Assembly: GCA_000310025.1 (NCBI GenBank)
Contig: FN649751.1
Location: forward strand, 5,231,894 to 5,295,893
Direction: 5' to 3'
DNA from: Ectocarpus siliculosus
Lineage: Eukaryota; Sar; Phaeophyceae; Ectocarpales; Ectocarpaceae
Length of the DNA: 64,000 nucleotides
The notes below the pieces were generated by a model that had not been told where the DNA came from, did no database searches, and saw only the letters and a list, made by a program, of their open reading frames with translations. How positions within the stretch are numbered: position 1 is the stretch's first letter; each line of letters begins with the position of its first letter. The position numbers and the translations under genes were made by a program. Positions 1 through 12,800 of the stretch are shown piece by piece.

Positions 1-1433
1 ACATGCGCAAGTAGTGTGTTCTGTCGTGCGTCGTCTCACCCTCCTCTCGAGGTTACTTGTGAGGCCGAGTTGCGGCGAGCTCGACACACATGCAGGCAAT
101 TTGAGTGCCGATCGATTGTAGAGTAAATGGCAGTCGTGGTGCTAAGCACCGTGTCGCGGGTTGCGGGACCGTGGTGTATAGTTCATCTTTTCGTTCGGGC
201 GTTTCACTGTGCTGTCCGAGTGCGTGCCGACACAAAACGGCAATGTTAATGTTGAGCGCGTGCATGGTGGCCGTCGGACTGAAGCTGCCCGAGCATGTTA
301 GCCTTGTGCCCTCGTCTAGGTAGTCGTAATTCCATGAACGTGCTCGTCATTTCTTGTTGGATCCACTTCCTTCGATTGGACATGGATTCGTCGGTGAGCA
401 TTTTTTTTTTTTGCCCCAGATTTAGGCAAGCTTGGCATCAGGCAGAGCAGACGAGGCTCAGAACAAGACCTCGGACGATCCCGGGGCGACGGGTAGACAG
501 AGAAACCTCAGAACAACGTACAACAGCCTTCTTGTGTGTAGATATGCGTTTAGAGTTGCTGCCAGGATTTCCGGGCGGATCGCATGCCATGTCAACATGG
601 AAAAGAGGGTTTCTAATCGTGCATAGCAGCCAGGATTTTCGTTTCGGGGCGTTGAGAGGTTTCGCCCGATAGATTGGGTATGCTGCTGTCTACGCGTATG
701 CGCGGGGTTGCTCTACACAAAGAAAGATTTACGTGACTGTGCCGCTGGGCAGGCGTTGTGTCATTTTCCTGCTTTTTTGTGCGGCGCATGAGGAGAGACG
801 GACACGCACGCTTTACTCTCAAGTTCATTCCGCGATCTGATTCCCCTTCCCCGTCGGCTATTGCCGCTTCTCACGGTAATTTCGCTCACGCTCAGCAATC
901 TTATCCCGCGGTCGCAAACCATAAATGATGCATGCAGCAACACAACGACCAACCAAGGACCTCCCGCGCGCAGACGTTGGAGTACCTACGTTGGACACAT
1001 GTTTGGATCTGCGAAGAAATGATGCTTTCGCTTTTTCTGTGATCGCTGGGGGGGAGAGTCTGTTCCCCGTGTTGTCATGCCCAGGATTCAGCAGGATTTC
1101 GATTTCAGAAATGCGCGCGCCGCGGAGTCCGGGAGAGCCCGCGTCAGGGACGGCGTGCATGCTGCAGAGTGGGGGGTACTCCACGGTTTTTCCCACTTGG
1201 AGGATGCCCTGGCAAAAACGAGTATACAGGAGGAAATGTCCGTCCCAACTTCATTCTCTATCCGTCAAAGCTCCTTAGGTTGGTTTAAGGCAGGCTGCCT
1301 TCTTCTAAAAAAACAAAGAGGCAGACATTAAAAGAGAGTGGCATCATGATGAACAGTTGCGACAAATCCGTCCGCCATCAAGCCCTCCTTCTGCCGACGA
1401 AGCCCCTATTGAAATATCGTCGGCTATGTCCAA
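1..1433. other. No gene recognised at left edge
   Basis: This is the stretch between the window edge and the stop codon of the EngB-type GTPase. It should hold the 3' UTR of that minus-strand gene. The reading frames present are short, overlap on both strands and show no recognisable motif or consistent splice pattern. I see no RNA gene or repeat here. Confidence 0.5.
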
Positions 1434-4400
1434 CTATCGATCGTCGCCGCCTTCACTTTCGCCATCTTTAGGGACGGCAGCTGCTGCCGCCGCCACCGGC
1501 TTGGGATCCAAAGAAGAGAGTTCTTTCTGCAGCTCGACCATCCCTGCCCCCTTCAACGCGCTGAGGGTCATGACCGACAGGTTCGTCTGTCGCCGCGAGA
1601 CCTAATTGCAGGCAGGCAGGCGCACAACAGAGACCAGACATTCAAGTTACTCCCTTGTGCCCGCTGGGAGAAGGTACAACGGACGCAAGCGGAAGTCGGT
1701 AGAATGTTTCCTGTCCTCCGTCAACGCACATGCACATAGATGGATGATGACGTTTCAAGGCTTGGGGCGGATGCACGTGGAACGTTTGGTTTCTTCATCG
1801 CCATGGGTTGGTGTAATCTGTGTGCGTGTTTTCGTCCCCATGCCTGCTGGCACCAGTTTACACCTGCAGCTGCGCAAGAGGAAACAGCAGCACGACACAG
1901 TGTACACAAAACATGTGCGCTGAGAGATGTCCAACCCCGCCAACAGGCAGACAGACAACAACGTTTTTGTGGTGTTGTCATCAACCGAGGAGAGCACACT
2001 TCGCCGTTGTGCCGGTTCTCTGCGGTCTCTGCTGTGCAAGGTGCAAAAGCAGGTGCACGCAGCCGTTGACCTCCCGCTCCCGCTCCGCGCTCACCTCCTC
2101 GAGCTGCTGGCGAACGAAAACGACTCTCCGGGCGAGATCTATCCGCTTCACCAGGTCGCACTTGGTCAGCAAGATCTGGATCTTTGGGGGGCGGTACTTG
2201 CCTGCAAGAGAGGGAGGAGGGGGGGGGGGGGGGTCCCACTCGCACGTTGGGACGAATCTATCGACCACGCGGTCGTATCAAAGCATCCTGAAGGGGGGCA
2301 GTTCGGAACGGGGCGCTCCTTGGAAAGACGTCGGTGGGAGTGATCCGAAAAAATTTCCCACTACAGTATTTGGGCCCCATGTAAAAACCTTTTGCCCGCG
2401 CGTGTATTCGCTCGTCAACTGACCAGTCAAATAAAACGGCCAACTCAAGTCACAGGACGCACGTCACCCTCAGAGGTTGTCAACGTTTTCTCATGGCAGA
2501 CGCGCACACCAATTCCGCGATCGCGGGCTGCAACACTCAAGTACATATTTCCTCACGAGATGGTGCATCATCATCATCGTTCGAGTTAATGTCCGCGACA
2601 TTGAAAGGGAGTCTTACCGAGAGGCGAAGGCCCCTTGGGGTCGTACAAAAGCCCAAGAAACTCGATGTCCGCCTTCTTGAAACCGTGCCTGGCATCCAGG
2701 AGCAGCATGACTCGCTGCAAAACGCCCAACAAAAAAAAAATGTAGGCGAGAATCGCATTATTTACCCCACGTACATCGCTTTCACGAACGGGCGGGCTTG
2801 AGAGCGGGCGGTACAATATTCGTGGACATCAATTGACCACAACTCCCTCTTTAACCGGATTATCTTTCCTGACGCACAGACATCAAGCGGGGGAGGGTTT
2901 TCATCCTGTGACGTCGCTACCACTGACCTTGAGCGGTGCTCCTCGCCCTCGCAGATAGGCCATCATCTGAGGTGGCAAGGACCAAATCACACGACAACCG
3001 AGGAAGGCACCGACGATTAGTCCGGGGGGGGGGGGGGCGAGGCAGACGAAGCGGGACAAATCAGCATGAACTTATCAACGCTCTCATGTCACCAATACTG
3101 CACACGGATTTGTCTCGCCAATGTTATTTAGCCATGACGCACACGGCTATGACTCGCCCGTGAAAGCTTGCTGCACATCCGATCAAAGACCCAAAAGGCG
3201 ACAAAGACAAGGCTGAAACGTCCGACATGTTTGGCGATCTGCATCGCCCACAGCGCTCGGTGGCAGCGCGTGCAACGCATCCGCTTCTTTGTACATTCAC
3301 AAGTGCTTTGCCGTTCGCGCAAAAATGGGCTGACGCCCTCACCCCCTCCCACGATCAACTTCAAAATATTTCACAGGTGCATCGAAAACAAAGGCAGGTG
3401 GATGGCTCACCAACCCCTTCCAGTCTTGCCGTTGCTCCTCGTTCGCGTAGGCGAACCCGTAGCCAGGCATATCAGCAATAATCATCTTCGCCCTGCAGAA
3501 CGCGCGGACGATATACATACATCATACCGTAGTTGGCCGGCTGGTCTACGAAAAGCCTGATGCGGAATCCAGGAAGTTTCTCTACGAAAGAAGACGCTTG
3601 GAGGTTGGGTGTGAAACTCGTTCCGAACACATTCCGGAGTAGATGTCGCACACCAAGCTTCAGTTTTGGCGTCGATGGGGGCCGACAGCAGACACGACTA
3701 GTTTTGACGCGGCAGCAGTCGTAGCTGCGTCAGCAGCGTGTTCGCGAAACGGCCAGCGAGAAATCCAACCACGAGTTACATACGCGTCGGGAAACGAGAG
3801 GGGCAGATGATCGCACACGAGTAAACCGTAAGAATAAAAAATGACAATCATCCAGCCTCCGCTGTTCGTGTGCACGCCATAAACAGACGAATGGCCAAAA
3901 ATCGCCCTAAAATGAAATACGGTGGGAAATACGGTGGGAACTGGCCCACCCGCACACCCACGGAGTTGCTAAAGAACAGCGTTCATGGGGGGTCTTTCTC
4001 TGCATGACAGCAGCCGCACAGCGCAGCAGAAAAGGGATGCGTCGAAAACCCCCGCAAAGTGGCCCAAAACAATGAGTGCTCACCTTTTGCCTTTCCCTAT
4101 CTGAAAAAAGTCGAGCGTTCGCGTTTCTCCAGGCCTGTTGGGCGCGCACGACGATCAACACATGGCCAACAGGAAAGCGAGCGAGAGCAAAACAAAAGTC
4201 GGGACTGGAGGGATAAATACCACCACTACTGCCGCTCGGTCAAACGAAAAAACGAGAGGAATCGATATCCTGCCCCGTAGCAACAAACGCGTTGAGATCG
4301 ATGACATGGAGATATTTTTTACTGGTGGCTGTAGAAAGCTCAGCATACACACCCCGGCTGCATCAGATTCTCTCGACAGCAAATAGGTGCGTAACTCGTG

Positions 4401-6663
4401 CGCCGACATACTCCTGGATCGAAAGAGCCCAATAGCAGAGGTGTTGGTAGTAGCCAACATGACTCATGGCGGGAGTTAGGATGTTAGTTGCCTTACAGCT
4501 TTCAAAGACGAGCATTCCTTATCGCCTGCTGTGATCTAAGAGCAAAAGCAAGACTGCCCTAAATAAACAACCCGAAGCGCCGGCGGAACCACTGGAGACA
4601 ATCGATGCACTGGCTGTGTAACACACGCGTGCCTTTCTTTACCAGTAGCCTACGCAGGGTTTCTATTATGCGAGCATGTTGGATGAAGTATGGAATCGGT
4701 GGGAATTTCGGTTAGGGTTAAAGCCTTCGTATCCCCTGCCTCTCTTAAGTCATAGATGAGCGACTTAACATCTTCGCGTAGGCGGTCCTGTCTCACAGAG
4801 CGGTCGTGAAAGTCGGCCAACACTACGCCCGGCGCTCACGTTTTTGAGACGGTGGCTCTCTGGTCCGGGTGCTTCTTGAGGCCCACGAGTGCGTTGAGTA
4901 GGGTCGACTTGCCCACGTTGGACCTGCCAACCAGGGCTACCTCGGGTAGGCTAGCTGCCGCAGGGGGGATCTGTTAGGAGCAAAAGCAACAGAGTAACAA
5001 CAACAGCAGAGGAACGTGTGTTCGTCAAACACAATAGAGTTGGGGTTTTCACAATATACAAGGATGATGGAAGAAGGGGCACGGGGGCACTTTTTGTGGC
5101 TTGTCTTCGCGGTGGACGTCCGATCAAGTCTCGACACTGAGTGGGGTAGTGTTGGGGGGGGGCGTACTCTGATGTTCTGCATGCCTTCGTTGTTAGACCA
5201 TTGACCACGCGTCCTCGAGAGAACGGAGCATTGTTCCCATAGGACCGATCACCGATGGCCAATCGTTCCTTCCTACTTTGCCTAAGGTGGCTCAAAAACG
5301 TTTCCCCTACCCTATTTATCAACATGGTGCTGGGAGTGTGTGTGTCAAAGGAGACAACCATGCATCTCCGTTGAGACGGAGTTCCGGTTCTTTTCGAGCT
5401 CCTGCTGACGGCTTGACTGCCGGCGTGCGCGATTTTGGAAGGAGGGGTTGGGGGCGTGCGCTTTACCTCCTCAAGCGTGGTAGCGGAAGATAGCTGCTTC
5501 ACGGCCCACGTAGGGTGGTCGAACGTCCTGGGCTTGGCCGCGGTAACCGTAGCTCCAGGCACGGCAGAGGATACGGCACCCCTGTAGGTGTTGTGCGGAC
5601 GGTATTGTAGGCGCAGAGCCGGCAGAGATTCAGCGCGCGAGGTCGAAGGCAAGAGTCGTCGGAGTTGCGACGATGGCCTCGTTAGATGTAACGAACGCTG
5701 TTGATAGAAGCGTCAGACTGGAGCATCAGCCACGGGCAAGTTTGAACGTTGTACAGCCACACAAACTCCCGTTCCAAATTGAGAACCGGTACCGGCTCGG
5801 GGTCACCGACGACAAGGATGAGGCGGGTTTGTACCGCGTTTGGACAGGGTAAACGCATGCGTAGGCTACCGCAGTATGTACTACAAGCCGACCGTTGAAA
5901 AAGGAGTGGCGTACATAGCGCAAACTGCCGTGTAGTCTACCCGAGAGAACAGTGCAGCGTGCGAGCGGTAACGATGCAAGCGTCTGGTCGTCGCCAAGAA
6001 CCGCACCTTCGGTAGAGACGAAGCTTTCGACCCCGTTCGATTTTTTTTTTCTCCATGCCCAGCCCCAGCGCGTCCAAATGCCGCATCACCTTGGCGTCGA
6101 CAGCGATCTATGATGCGACACGAAAGCATCGGCGCGGGTTGCCTCAGTTGGGAACAAATAATAGAAAACTTCTCTTCCTGGAGTAAGTATAATAGCGCCC
6201 TGTTGATGTGTGCAGTAGTCGGCTGTGCATGTTCTCGTTTAGAGCCCATCATCCGTTCCAGTGCGACCTATCTGGGGTGTATACAGATGGTGAAGAGCAC
6301 GCTGACCTTCGCCCTTCGAAACATGAACCCTTTGGATGCACATGCCAAATCAACAACGTGGTGTGGAAGGATGACTGCCATCGGTAAATATCTACAAAGG
6401 CTGCGGTGGCTCTCTTGCATACTCTGTGGCATGGCGGGACTGTCAACCACCCGACCGACCTCCACCTTGCTGATTCCACACACCTGTTTGAATTGCTGCC
6501 GCTTGCTGATTTCCGGTCCTGCTGGTTCCGTAGAAAACACGCGAACAGCAGTGCCACCGCTGCTTCCCGTCCATGCTCCCTGCGGCTGTCGGCAGCTCAA
6601 TCGCAAGCCGCCAGTTGCGGACACTTGACGTGGACGACATCGCGCGAAGCCTGATCGAAACAT
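1434..6663 (-). CDS. EngB/YihA-type GTP-binding protein, probably mitochondrial (GTPBP8-like)
   Basis: This is a TrmE-Era-EngA-EngB-Septin-like GTPase; the EngB family acts in large-subunit ribosome assembly, and the human GTPBP8 member is mitochondrial. Nine minus-strand exons are phase-consistent: 6663-6484, 5697-5467, 4970-4840, 4134-4084, 3492-3411, 2966-2928, 2714-2618, 2201-2095, 1601-1434, giving 1,086 nt and 361 residues. G1 GRSNVGKST starts near residue 152, the G2 threonine lies in PGETRTLDFF, G3 is DMPGYGFA (about 205), G4 is TKCD (about 283) and G5 is SALKG (about 320). Bacterial EngB is about 200 residues; the extra 140 N-terminal residues start MFRSGFARCRPRQ and include RVFST, rich in R and S and nearly free of acids, like a mitochondrial presequence. 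A chloroplast role cannot be excluded. The start ATG is the first one in phase with exon 2. Introns are 0.1-1.1 kb. Confidence 0.9.
5152..5213 (+). repeat. Truncated copy of the poly-G-bounded dispersed element
   Basis: A G-run followed by a GTACTC-like start, then TTAGACCATTGACC and CGC-TCC blocks, matches the left end of the longer copies at 13.36 kb and 20.55 kb. Only about 60 bp of similarity is visible. It lies in the second intron of the EngB-type gene, on the opposite strand to that gene. Confidence 0.55.
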
Positions 6664-9274
6664 TTTGGCTAGACCGCTCTCGAGCTGGTTTGTCGAGCGC
6701 ACGCAAGAGCGGATCAACGCCAGATTGGAGGCAGTTGTCTCCAAAACCCAATTACCAGCGGGGCAGCATGTATGTGTGCGTGTCAGCTGGCAATCCACCT
6801 TGCAAGTGCAGTACGGCAGTGCTGCTGTGGCCGTGGAACAGGGAACGGTTTGAACGTAACGCAGCGGGTGCTGCGCAGACTGTGCTGGGGGAGGCGTGAA
6901 ATGTGATCGACGGAACTCCCGGTTTCCCCGTGAGCCTCTCCCATCTCGACCTGCCACCGCCACCCCCACCGCTGGCACTGACTGCCTGGGCAACTGCTCT
7001 GCCTGGACAGATCAGGTACGCTGATTGCCACTGCTTCGCACTTGCTTGATGCACTTCGCACCTCCATTTGTATCGCGTATCGATGCATCAAATCCCGCAA
7101 ATGAGCACTTGGGAACTTGGGAATTATGATCCGAGATCCGGAACTAGACTACACTGCTTACAACAACACCGCCTTTTTTGCACACCTTTTCGGACTACTT
7201 TGTTCGTGCATGCAACACATCCATGCAAACAGCTCACGCCTTGCGCATGCTGTCCGTACACGTTTGTTGGGAGCAGGGGTAAGCTTTGGCTAACTGGTAG
7301 CATGTATATTGATTGTAGTCGGTGGCTTATTGTGATAACTTGGCACTCACTGCTTCGCGGCTACACGAGTATATGCTGCGTTTTGTGTGCTTTGTTGATT
7401 CGTGATCTGCGGGGAGACCTACACCTGGTGACCGTGACCTTGCTGTACGGGGATACCTTGTGCCGAACGTATAAGCAATTGCTGGATGCGCATGGGGATC
7501 ACGCGCCAACAAAATAAACGCGACTCACAGAAGAAACAACACCGAACGTTTCACATTTTCCCCTAAATATGTAGTGTTGCGTTCACTCTGGAATTTGAAA
7601 CCGCGATTGTGTTTGAAAACCGACCGAGACTAGAGGTTCAGTACATGGGCGTCACAAAAAAGCTGCAACAGCAGGGTTTGGGTTGTTGGCGAGGGAGAGG
7701 GGATCGATCCCATGATAAAATTGAGGTGACGCACCACCGCGGAGGGCGCCTTCCGTGTAACCCCACATCGTAGCTCCGCAGAGGCAAAGGCAACACCATA
7801 CGGCTTGCTACCGGCGGTTTTTCCGTGCAGGACGTTGTGACCAGCGTGACTAAAAACTAAAAACTAACGGCATTGTAGAACATCCAACAGACACCGGGGC
7901 GAAAAAAAAAATGATCTGGCTGCGCGGAACAAAATACTTCACACAACATCCATCACACGTGTGTCTAACGGATGTCTACATATCCAACCACTGGCTCATG
8001 CGCGCCTCTTTGCGTCTATCCAAGCCATTCGTTCACCAGACAGCTGTACCTATGTACTGCGGTAACCTGCAGGGTACAAGGTACCAGGTGCTTGGGGCGC
8101 GAATATTGGCATATGCTACGGCTGAATGTACATGTATGTGCTGCTAGATGACACCACTTTTTCTCTCTCAAGAGTTTTCTTCCGTGGTCAGGCCATCACC
8201 CCCAACCAATTGCCCTCGCTCCGTTTGCAGTACTTGGCAAGAACCAAGGGTTGCGGGTGTCGGGTCGGCTCTGTTGTAGAAAATGGAGGTGCTGTAGATT
8301 ACTTGATACTTTTACTAAATACGTAGGTTGGGGTGGGGTTAAGGTCGACCTTGTTGCTACCAATTTTCGGTTGAACGAATCCGGCGCGGCGACGCACGTA
8401 GACAGAGAGTGGTTGGAGTTTAGGTGTGTCGCGCGTCAGTTGTCGTGCCACGACTACTGAAGTCGCGACTTGCAGAATTTGTCGTCTATAAGGTGTATTT
8501 TAGAACTACAGCAGTAGATCCTTTCGCATGTTTGCTCGGCCTTTCAAACGTATTTTTGGCCGGCTTTTTCTTGGAATCGTTTGAGATTTGAATTATCTTT
8601 GAACTCCTTCGTTTTTCGTTGCGGCGTGCAAAGTTTTGAATGTCCGCGTGTATTCTTTGCCCATTCGGCTGTACTGTCTGTGTAGCAACAGACCCAGCAC
8701 GACGTACCACCACATCCAGCAAGTCAAGGCTACCATGTCGTTTGATCAAAAATCGAGTATCGCATACATTGTAGAGAATATTATTCGGGGACATGGACTA
8801 TCTATTTACTTGAAATCGCGACCGAGGTGCTGAAGAACACCCCTACTGTATTGTTGTCTTCGGCCCGTGTCCTCTCGTATCTTCATGTCGCAATTTTTTA
8901 CAAGCGTTCTCATGGTTAACGCGTACGCATACTCCATTCATGATTCTCACAAGTTGTATGTCCGAGAAGCACTCGCCGCCGCCAGCATGTTCGGCGGCGA
9001 AACACCTCCCGACGAAACGGTTTCACGAACCGGATCGTCACCAACACCGCCACCAACACCGATCAAAGTTGTAAGAAGTTTGGCTGGACAGAATCATCGT
9101 TTTTGGGCAGGGAGGCAAGTTTGTGTAGGAGGCATCCTCTGCCAGCAGTAGTCCGGTGTTCTTGCCTCACGGTCTGTACCTCGTGTGTATTTGTCCTTGT
9201 GCCTGCCGTGGCTGTCGTCGTTCTCTTGTGTCCGTTCCCGTGTACGCATCTTTACCGATGAAGCGGGGGGTGGC
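6664..9274. promoter_or_regulatory. Divergent intergenic region between EngB-type GTPase and helicase
   Basis: The two flanking genes start head-to-head, so this 2.6-kb stretch must contain the 5' UTRs and promoters of both unless upstream non-coding exons exist. I see no recognisable coding exon. An open frame continues upstream of the helicase ATG without a further ATG, so the first exon could be longer if there is an upstream spliced start. No core promoter element could be assigned with confidence. Confidence 0.4.
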
Positions 9275-9786
9275 ATGACCCAGGGGTCTAGGTTCGGGGG
9301 AAGGAAGAGCCCCAGCCCCGGCCCACCCCGCTCGGAGAGTCTTCAGCAGCAGCCGTGGCAGCAACCTGGACCGCCTGTGGTTGGGATGGCGTCGCTGACC
9401 GAACAACAACACCAGCAGCAGCAGCAGCAGCAGCACCCAGCGCTTTTCCAGCAGCAGCACCCAGCGCTGGTCCAGCAGCAGTCAGGGCCACTAGCGGCGA
9501 TTGGGATAGCAGGAGCCGCCGCGCTCCAGAACAATATGGTGGCCCATCCGCAGCAACCGCTCCCCGTGACTCGAGGCCCCGCGGTGGTGGTGAGTCCGCG
9601 AGCACTGCTAGCGGCCCCCGGGGCGGCAGTGCGGGGTCCAGGGAGCCCTTCGCCGCCCTTGTCGCTCGAAGGGTGGCCCTCTCTGCAGGCGGCGATGGCA
9701 AGCTTGGCCCCCGGGGCAACGGTCGGAGGCCCTCCTCGCGCTCTTGCGAGTCCTCCGCCACCCCCAGGAGTCATTGGCGGGGCTTG

Positions 9787-9844
<58 letters not shown>

Positions 9845-12800
9845 GCGCCGTCGATGCAGATGCAGCCACACATGCAGCAGCATCACCCGCAGGTTCGAAT
9901 GCAGCCATATTTCCCGCCACAGCAAGTTTTCCCGCAACCTCAGCGGCAGATGCAGCCTTTCCCGCAACAGCAACAGCAGCTGATGCCGCCATCCAGCATC
10001 CCCATGGGGCCTGCGATGTTCAACCACCCCCCCGCGCATCACTTTCAGCACGTGGGCATGGCTCCGGGTTTCGTGCCCATTCAGCAGCAACAACAACAAC
10101 AACAGCCATTCCAAGGGCAGATGGTGGGGCCGTCTCAAGCCTTGTACATGGCGCAGTTGCCGGGGGGGGCGCAGATGGGGCGGGATCAAGGGCCGGCTGC
10201 CAACGAGCAACACACGATGTGGACCCTCAAGCTGCACAGGCGGAGGATTGCGGTGCTGAAGAAGCGGCGACGGGCAGAGGCGGCAACCGGGGCCCAGCCA
10301 GCAGCAGTCGCGCCGCATCCGGGGGAGACGGACGGGGCGGGGTCTCCTGATTGTTCCCCCGCGTCGCCCAGTGGGTTCCGCCCCTTGCCGCTGGGCTCGA
10401 GCGTCGGGGATGACTTGGGACACGTTTCGAGCAAGCTTGACCAATGGACTGTATCTCTCGGGGGAGCGCTTGCCTCCAACACGGAGGTCAGTAACTCTTG
10501 CCGTGGGTTGTGTTGTTGGCGTGTTTTGGTTCTCCATCGTTTTTTCTTGCACGCGCGTGGTGGTGGTGGTGGTGGTGGTGGGGGGGGTGCTAAGGGGAGG
10601 GGGATGTTTGCTTCTCGTAACACCCTTGGGAGGCAGTAGTAGATTCGCCTTTTCGGTATAATCGTCCCCCTTTTCCTTCTTCTAAACCGGCATTTGCGCT
10701 CCGTCTGACCGGAAGGTGTGCGATTACGTCACGAAAGGCAAGTATGGCGTGGTTCTGAGCCTCGGAGAGGACCCGGAACCGCCGGTGGTCGACTTCGGCG
10801 ACGTCGCCACGGTGGTTCCGTCTCCCCGAGAAGGAGGGAGGGGGGGGGGACGCGGACAGCAGCCTCTAGCTGAAAACGGGGAGGACCAAGCGGCCGAGCG
10901 ACCCTCCGAGTGGGGGGCGACGCAGCACGACGACTCCGTGTGGGGGGCGGGGTGGGGGCAGAACGGACAGCAGACGCTCGGAAACGGCGGGATGCAAGGG
11001 CGAGAGGACCGGGACGAGGAGGAGGAGGACGGCGAATACCTTCCGCAAGGGTGAGAAGTTTTTTTTTGTTGTAGTTTGTCCTCCTCCGGTGAACAGAGGG
11101 CTTGCTGGTGTTGCTCCGCTACTGATTGGTGCGCAAACAATCAAACGCGCTTGTTTTCGCCGTTTCCTGGCTAAATACCCAACGTCTGGCGCGCTGGTGG
11201 AGTGAATGAGTAGAGAAGCAGGGGTGCAGGGCAGGGCGAGGGGGGTGAAGAGGGTGAGAGGTAGCCAGTGACGCCTTTACCGGTTAAACCTTTTGCCACC
11301 CGTGCCTCTTGCATCGTGTAAAGCCTTGGCATGGCGCAGTCTGGACGATATTGAGAACGACGATGTCAGTCGATGCATGTAACTACCCGAATAAAAACAC
11401 GCAAGTCTTGATTATGCTCCGCCGTGCAATACCACCGCTACATGCATCAATAGCTGTACAGTCGCCGTAGACACCCACATTGCGGCTTACTTACTATGTA
11501 TCCAAAACACGATTCCTGGCAGTCGATTGATTTTAACACCTCCGCCGCCGCCGCTCCCCGTCCGTGTGCCCGATCGTCCCTCTGCCGCCCAACGCTCATC
11601 ACAGATACAACTTTTCGAGAGAACGGCGGGCGGTCATGCACCCCAAGCAGCAGCAGCAGCAGCAGCAGTCTTCTTCAAGGGGTCGAGGGCAGGACGGCGT
11701 CACGGGCAGCACGGGAGGGGCCGCCAAGGTCGAAAGCACCCCCAGCATAAGCTTCGGTGATTTCGAGGGACGGGCTGCTCACTGGGAGGACGAAGAAGAC
11801 GACGATGACGATGAGGACGGCACCGGTGGGTCGACCGGCTCGGGCAAGGATGACGTCGCTTCCGGGCCTGGGGACGCGTTTTCTCCGAGAAAGGGGGACA
11901 CCCAGATGGGGGAGGAAGAGGGCGGCGAAGGGGAGGAGGAGGAGGAGGAGGAGGAGGAGGATGTGGCGAGCGTGGTGCGGACGCTGGAGTTGAACAACTT
12001 CAGCAACAGGCGTGTCTTCTTAGAGGTGAAGCACCCCACGTTTTTTGTGTTCCGCGTCTCCTCCCCCCGGCTTCTTTTTTTGTCCTCGGCTGTCGTCCTT
12101 TTGCGGTGGGAGGCGCGTGCGTGATGAGCGTGTTTTGGGCACCCCGGCAATAATATTACCGCACAAGCACGCGGAGGAGACCTAACGGCTTACAGGACGT
12201 ATCTCGCTGGGTTTGCGCTCCGTGTGCGATGCTTGGCGCACCAACAGGACTTACGGCTGATGCCTAGGGACGATGCGGGAAGAGCACCCCCCTTCATCGT
12301 GAGGATAGGCAACGAGCTAGACTCGTCTCTGCGGCACACGCAAGAGGAGGAGGGGGGTCGCAGACGGTACAGCTTGGCACCGGGGACCCACTTGGAGGTG
12401 GAGGTGGAGTTCAACCGTCAAAATCAGGTACAACTAAATGTGTCTTTCGGTTGATGTGATTGTGGAAATCAATCACCAAAATCAGACACATGCTGTTCTT
12501 TGTTGTTGAACAAATCGTCTGGTCTGGGCTCTACGGAGCTGGACGCACCACGGTGTGGAAACTGTCCCCCAACCTTGACGGGGTGTACGCCTGCTGCTCT
12601 GCCGTCCGTGTGCGTAGCTCTCTATCCGTTTCGCTGTCTCTCCATTCCGCCATTCATTCCTACCGTCTTCCTCACGCTCGCGCCCATCTGGCTGTCTTTT
12701 TCTGTCTCCGACGCATTCCTCGACCACAGGCAGGGTTCTGCGGAAAGTGGCTGACGCTCGCGCTCAGCGTCGTCGATCCCTCGCCACCGAACCAGCCGCT

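Noticed and set aside
3530-3620. Minus-strand segment reading KLPGFRIRLFVDQP as an EngB exon
   Set aside because: The phases do not fit. Joining 4134-4084 directly to 3492-3411 gives the conserved PGETRTLDFF to DMPGYG order.
5673-5852. Plus-strand 59-codon frame starting MASLDVTNAVDRS
   Set aside because: It looks protein-like but has no partner exon and its start overlaps the beginning of EngB exon 2 on the other strand.
6573-6899. Plus-strand frames with FVERTQERIN resembling a myosin head fragment
   Set aside because: Similarity is confined to a few residues and needs frame changes. The same bases are the first exon of the minus-strand EngB-type gene.
9185-9274. Extension of the helicase ORF upstream to a GTG
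   Set aside because: A nuclear eukaryotic gene needs ATG; the first in-frame ATG is at 9275.
9343-10623. Long minus-strand and other-frame ORFs of poly-C, poly-A, poly-L or poly-S
   Set aside because: They are shadows of the CAG repeat in exon 1.
12180-12247. Acceptor at 12195 for helicase exon 4
   Set aside because: It is out of phase with exon 3. The acceptor CAACAG at 12247 is in phase and gives a sensible [13 protein letters not shown] join.
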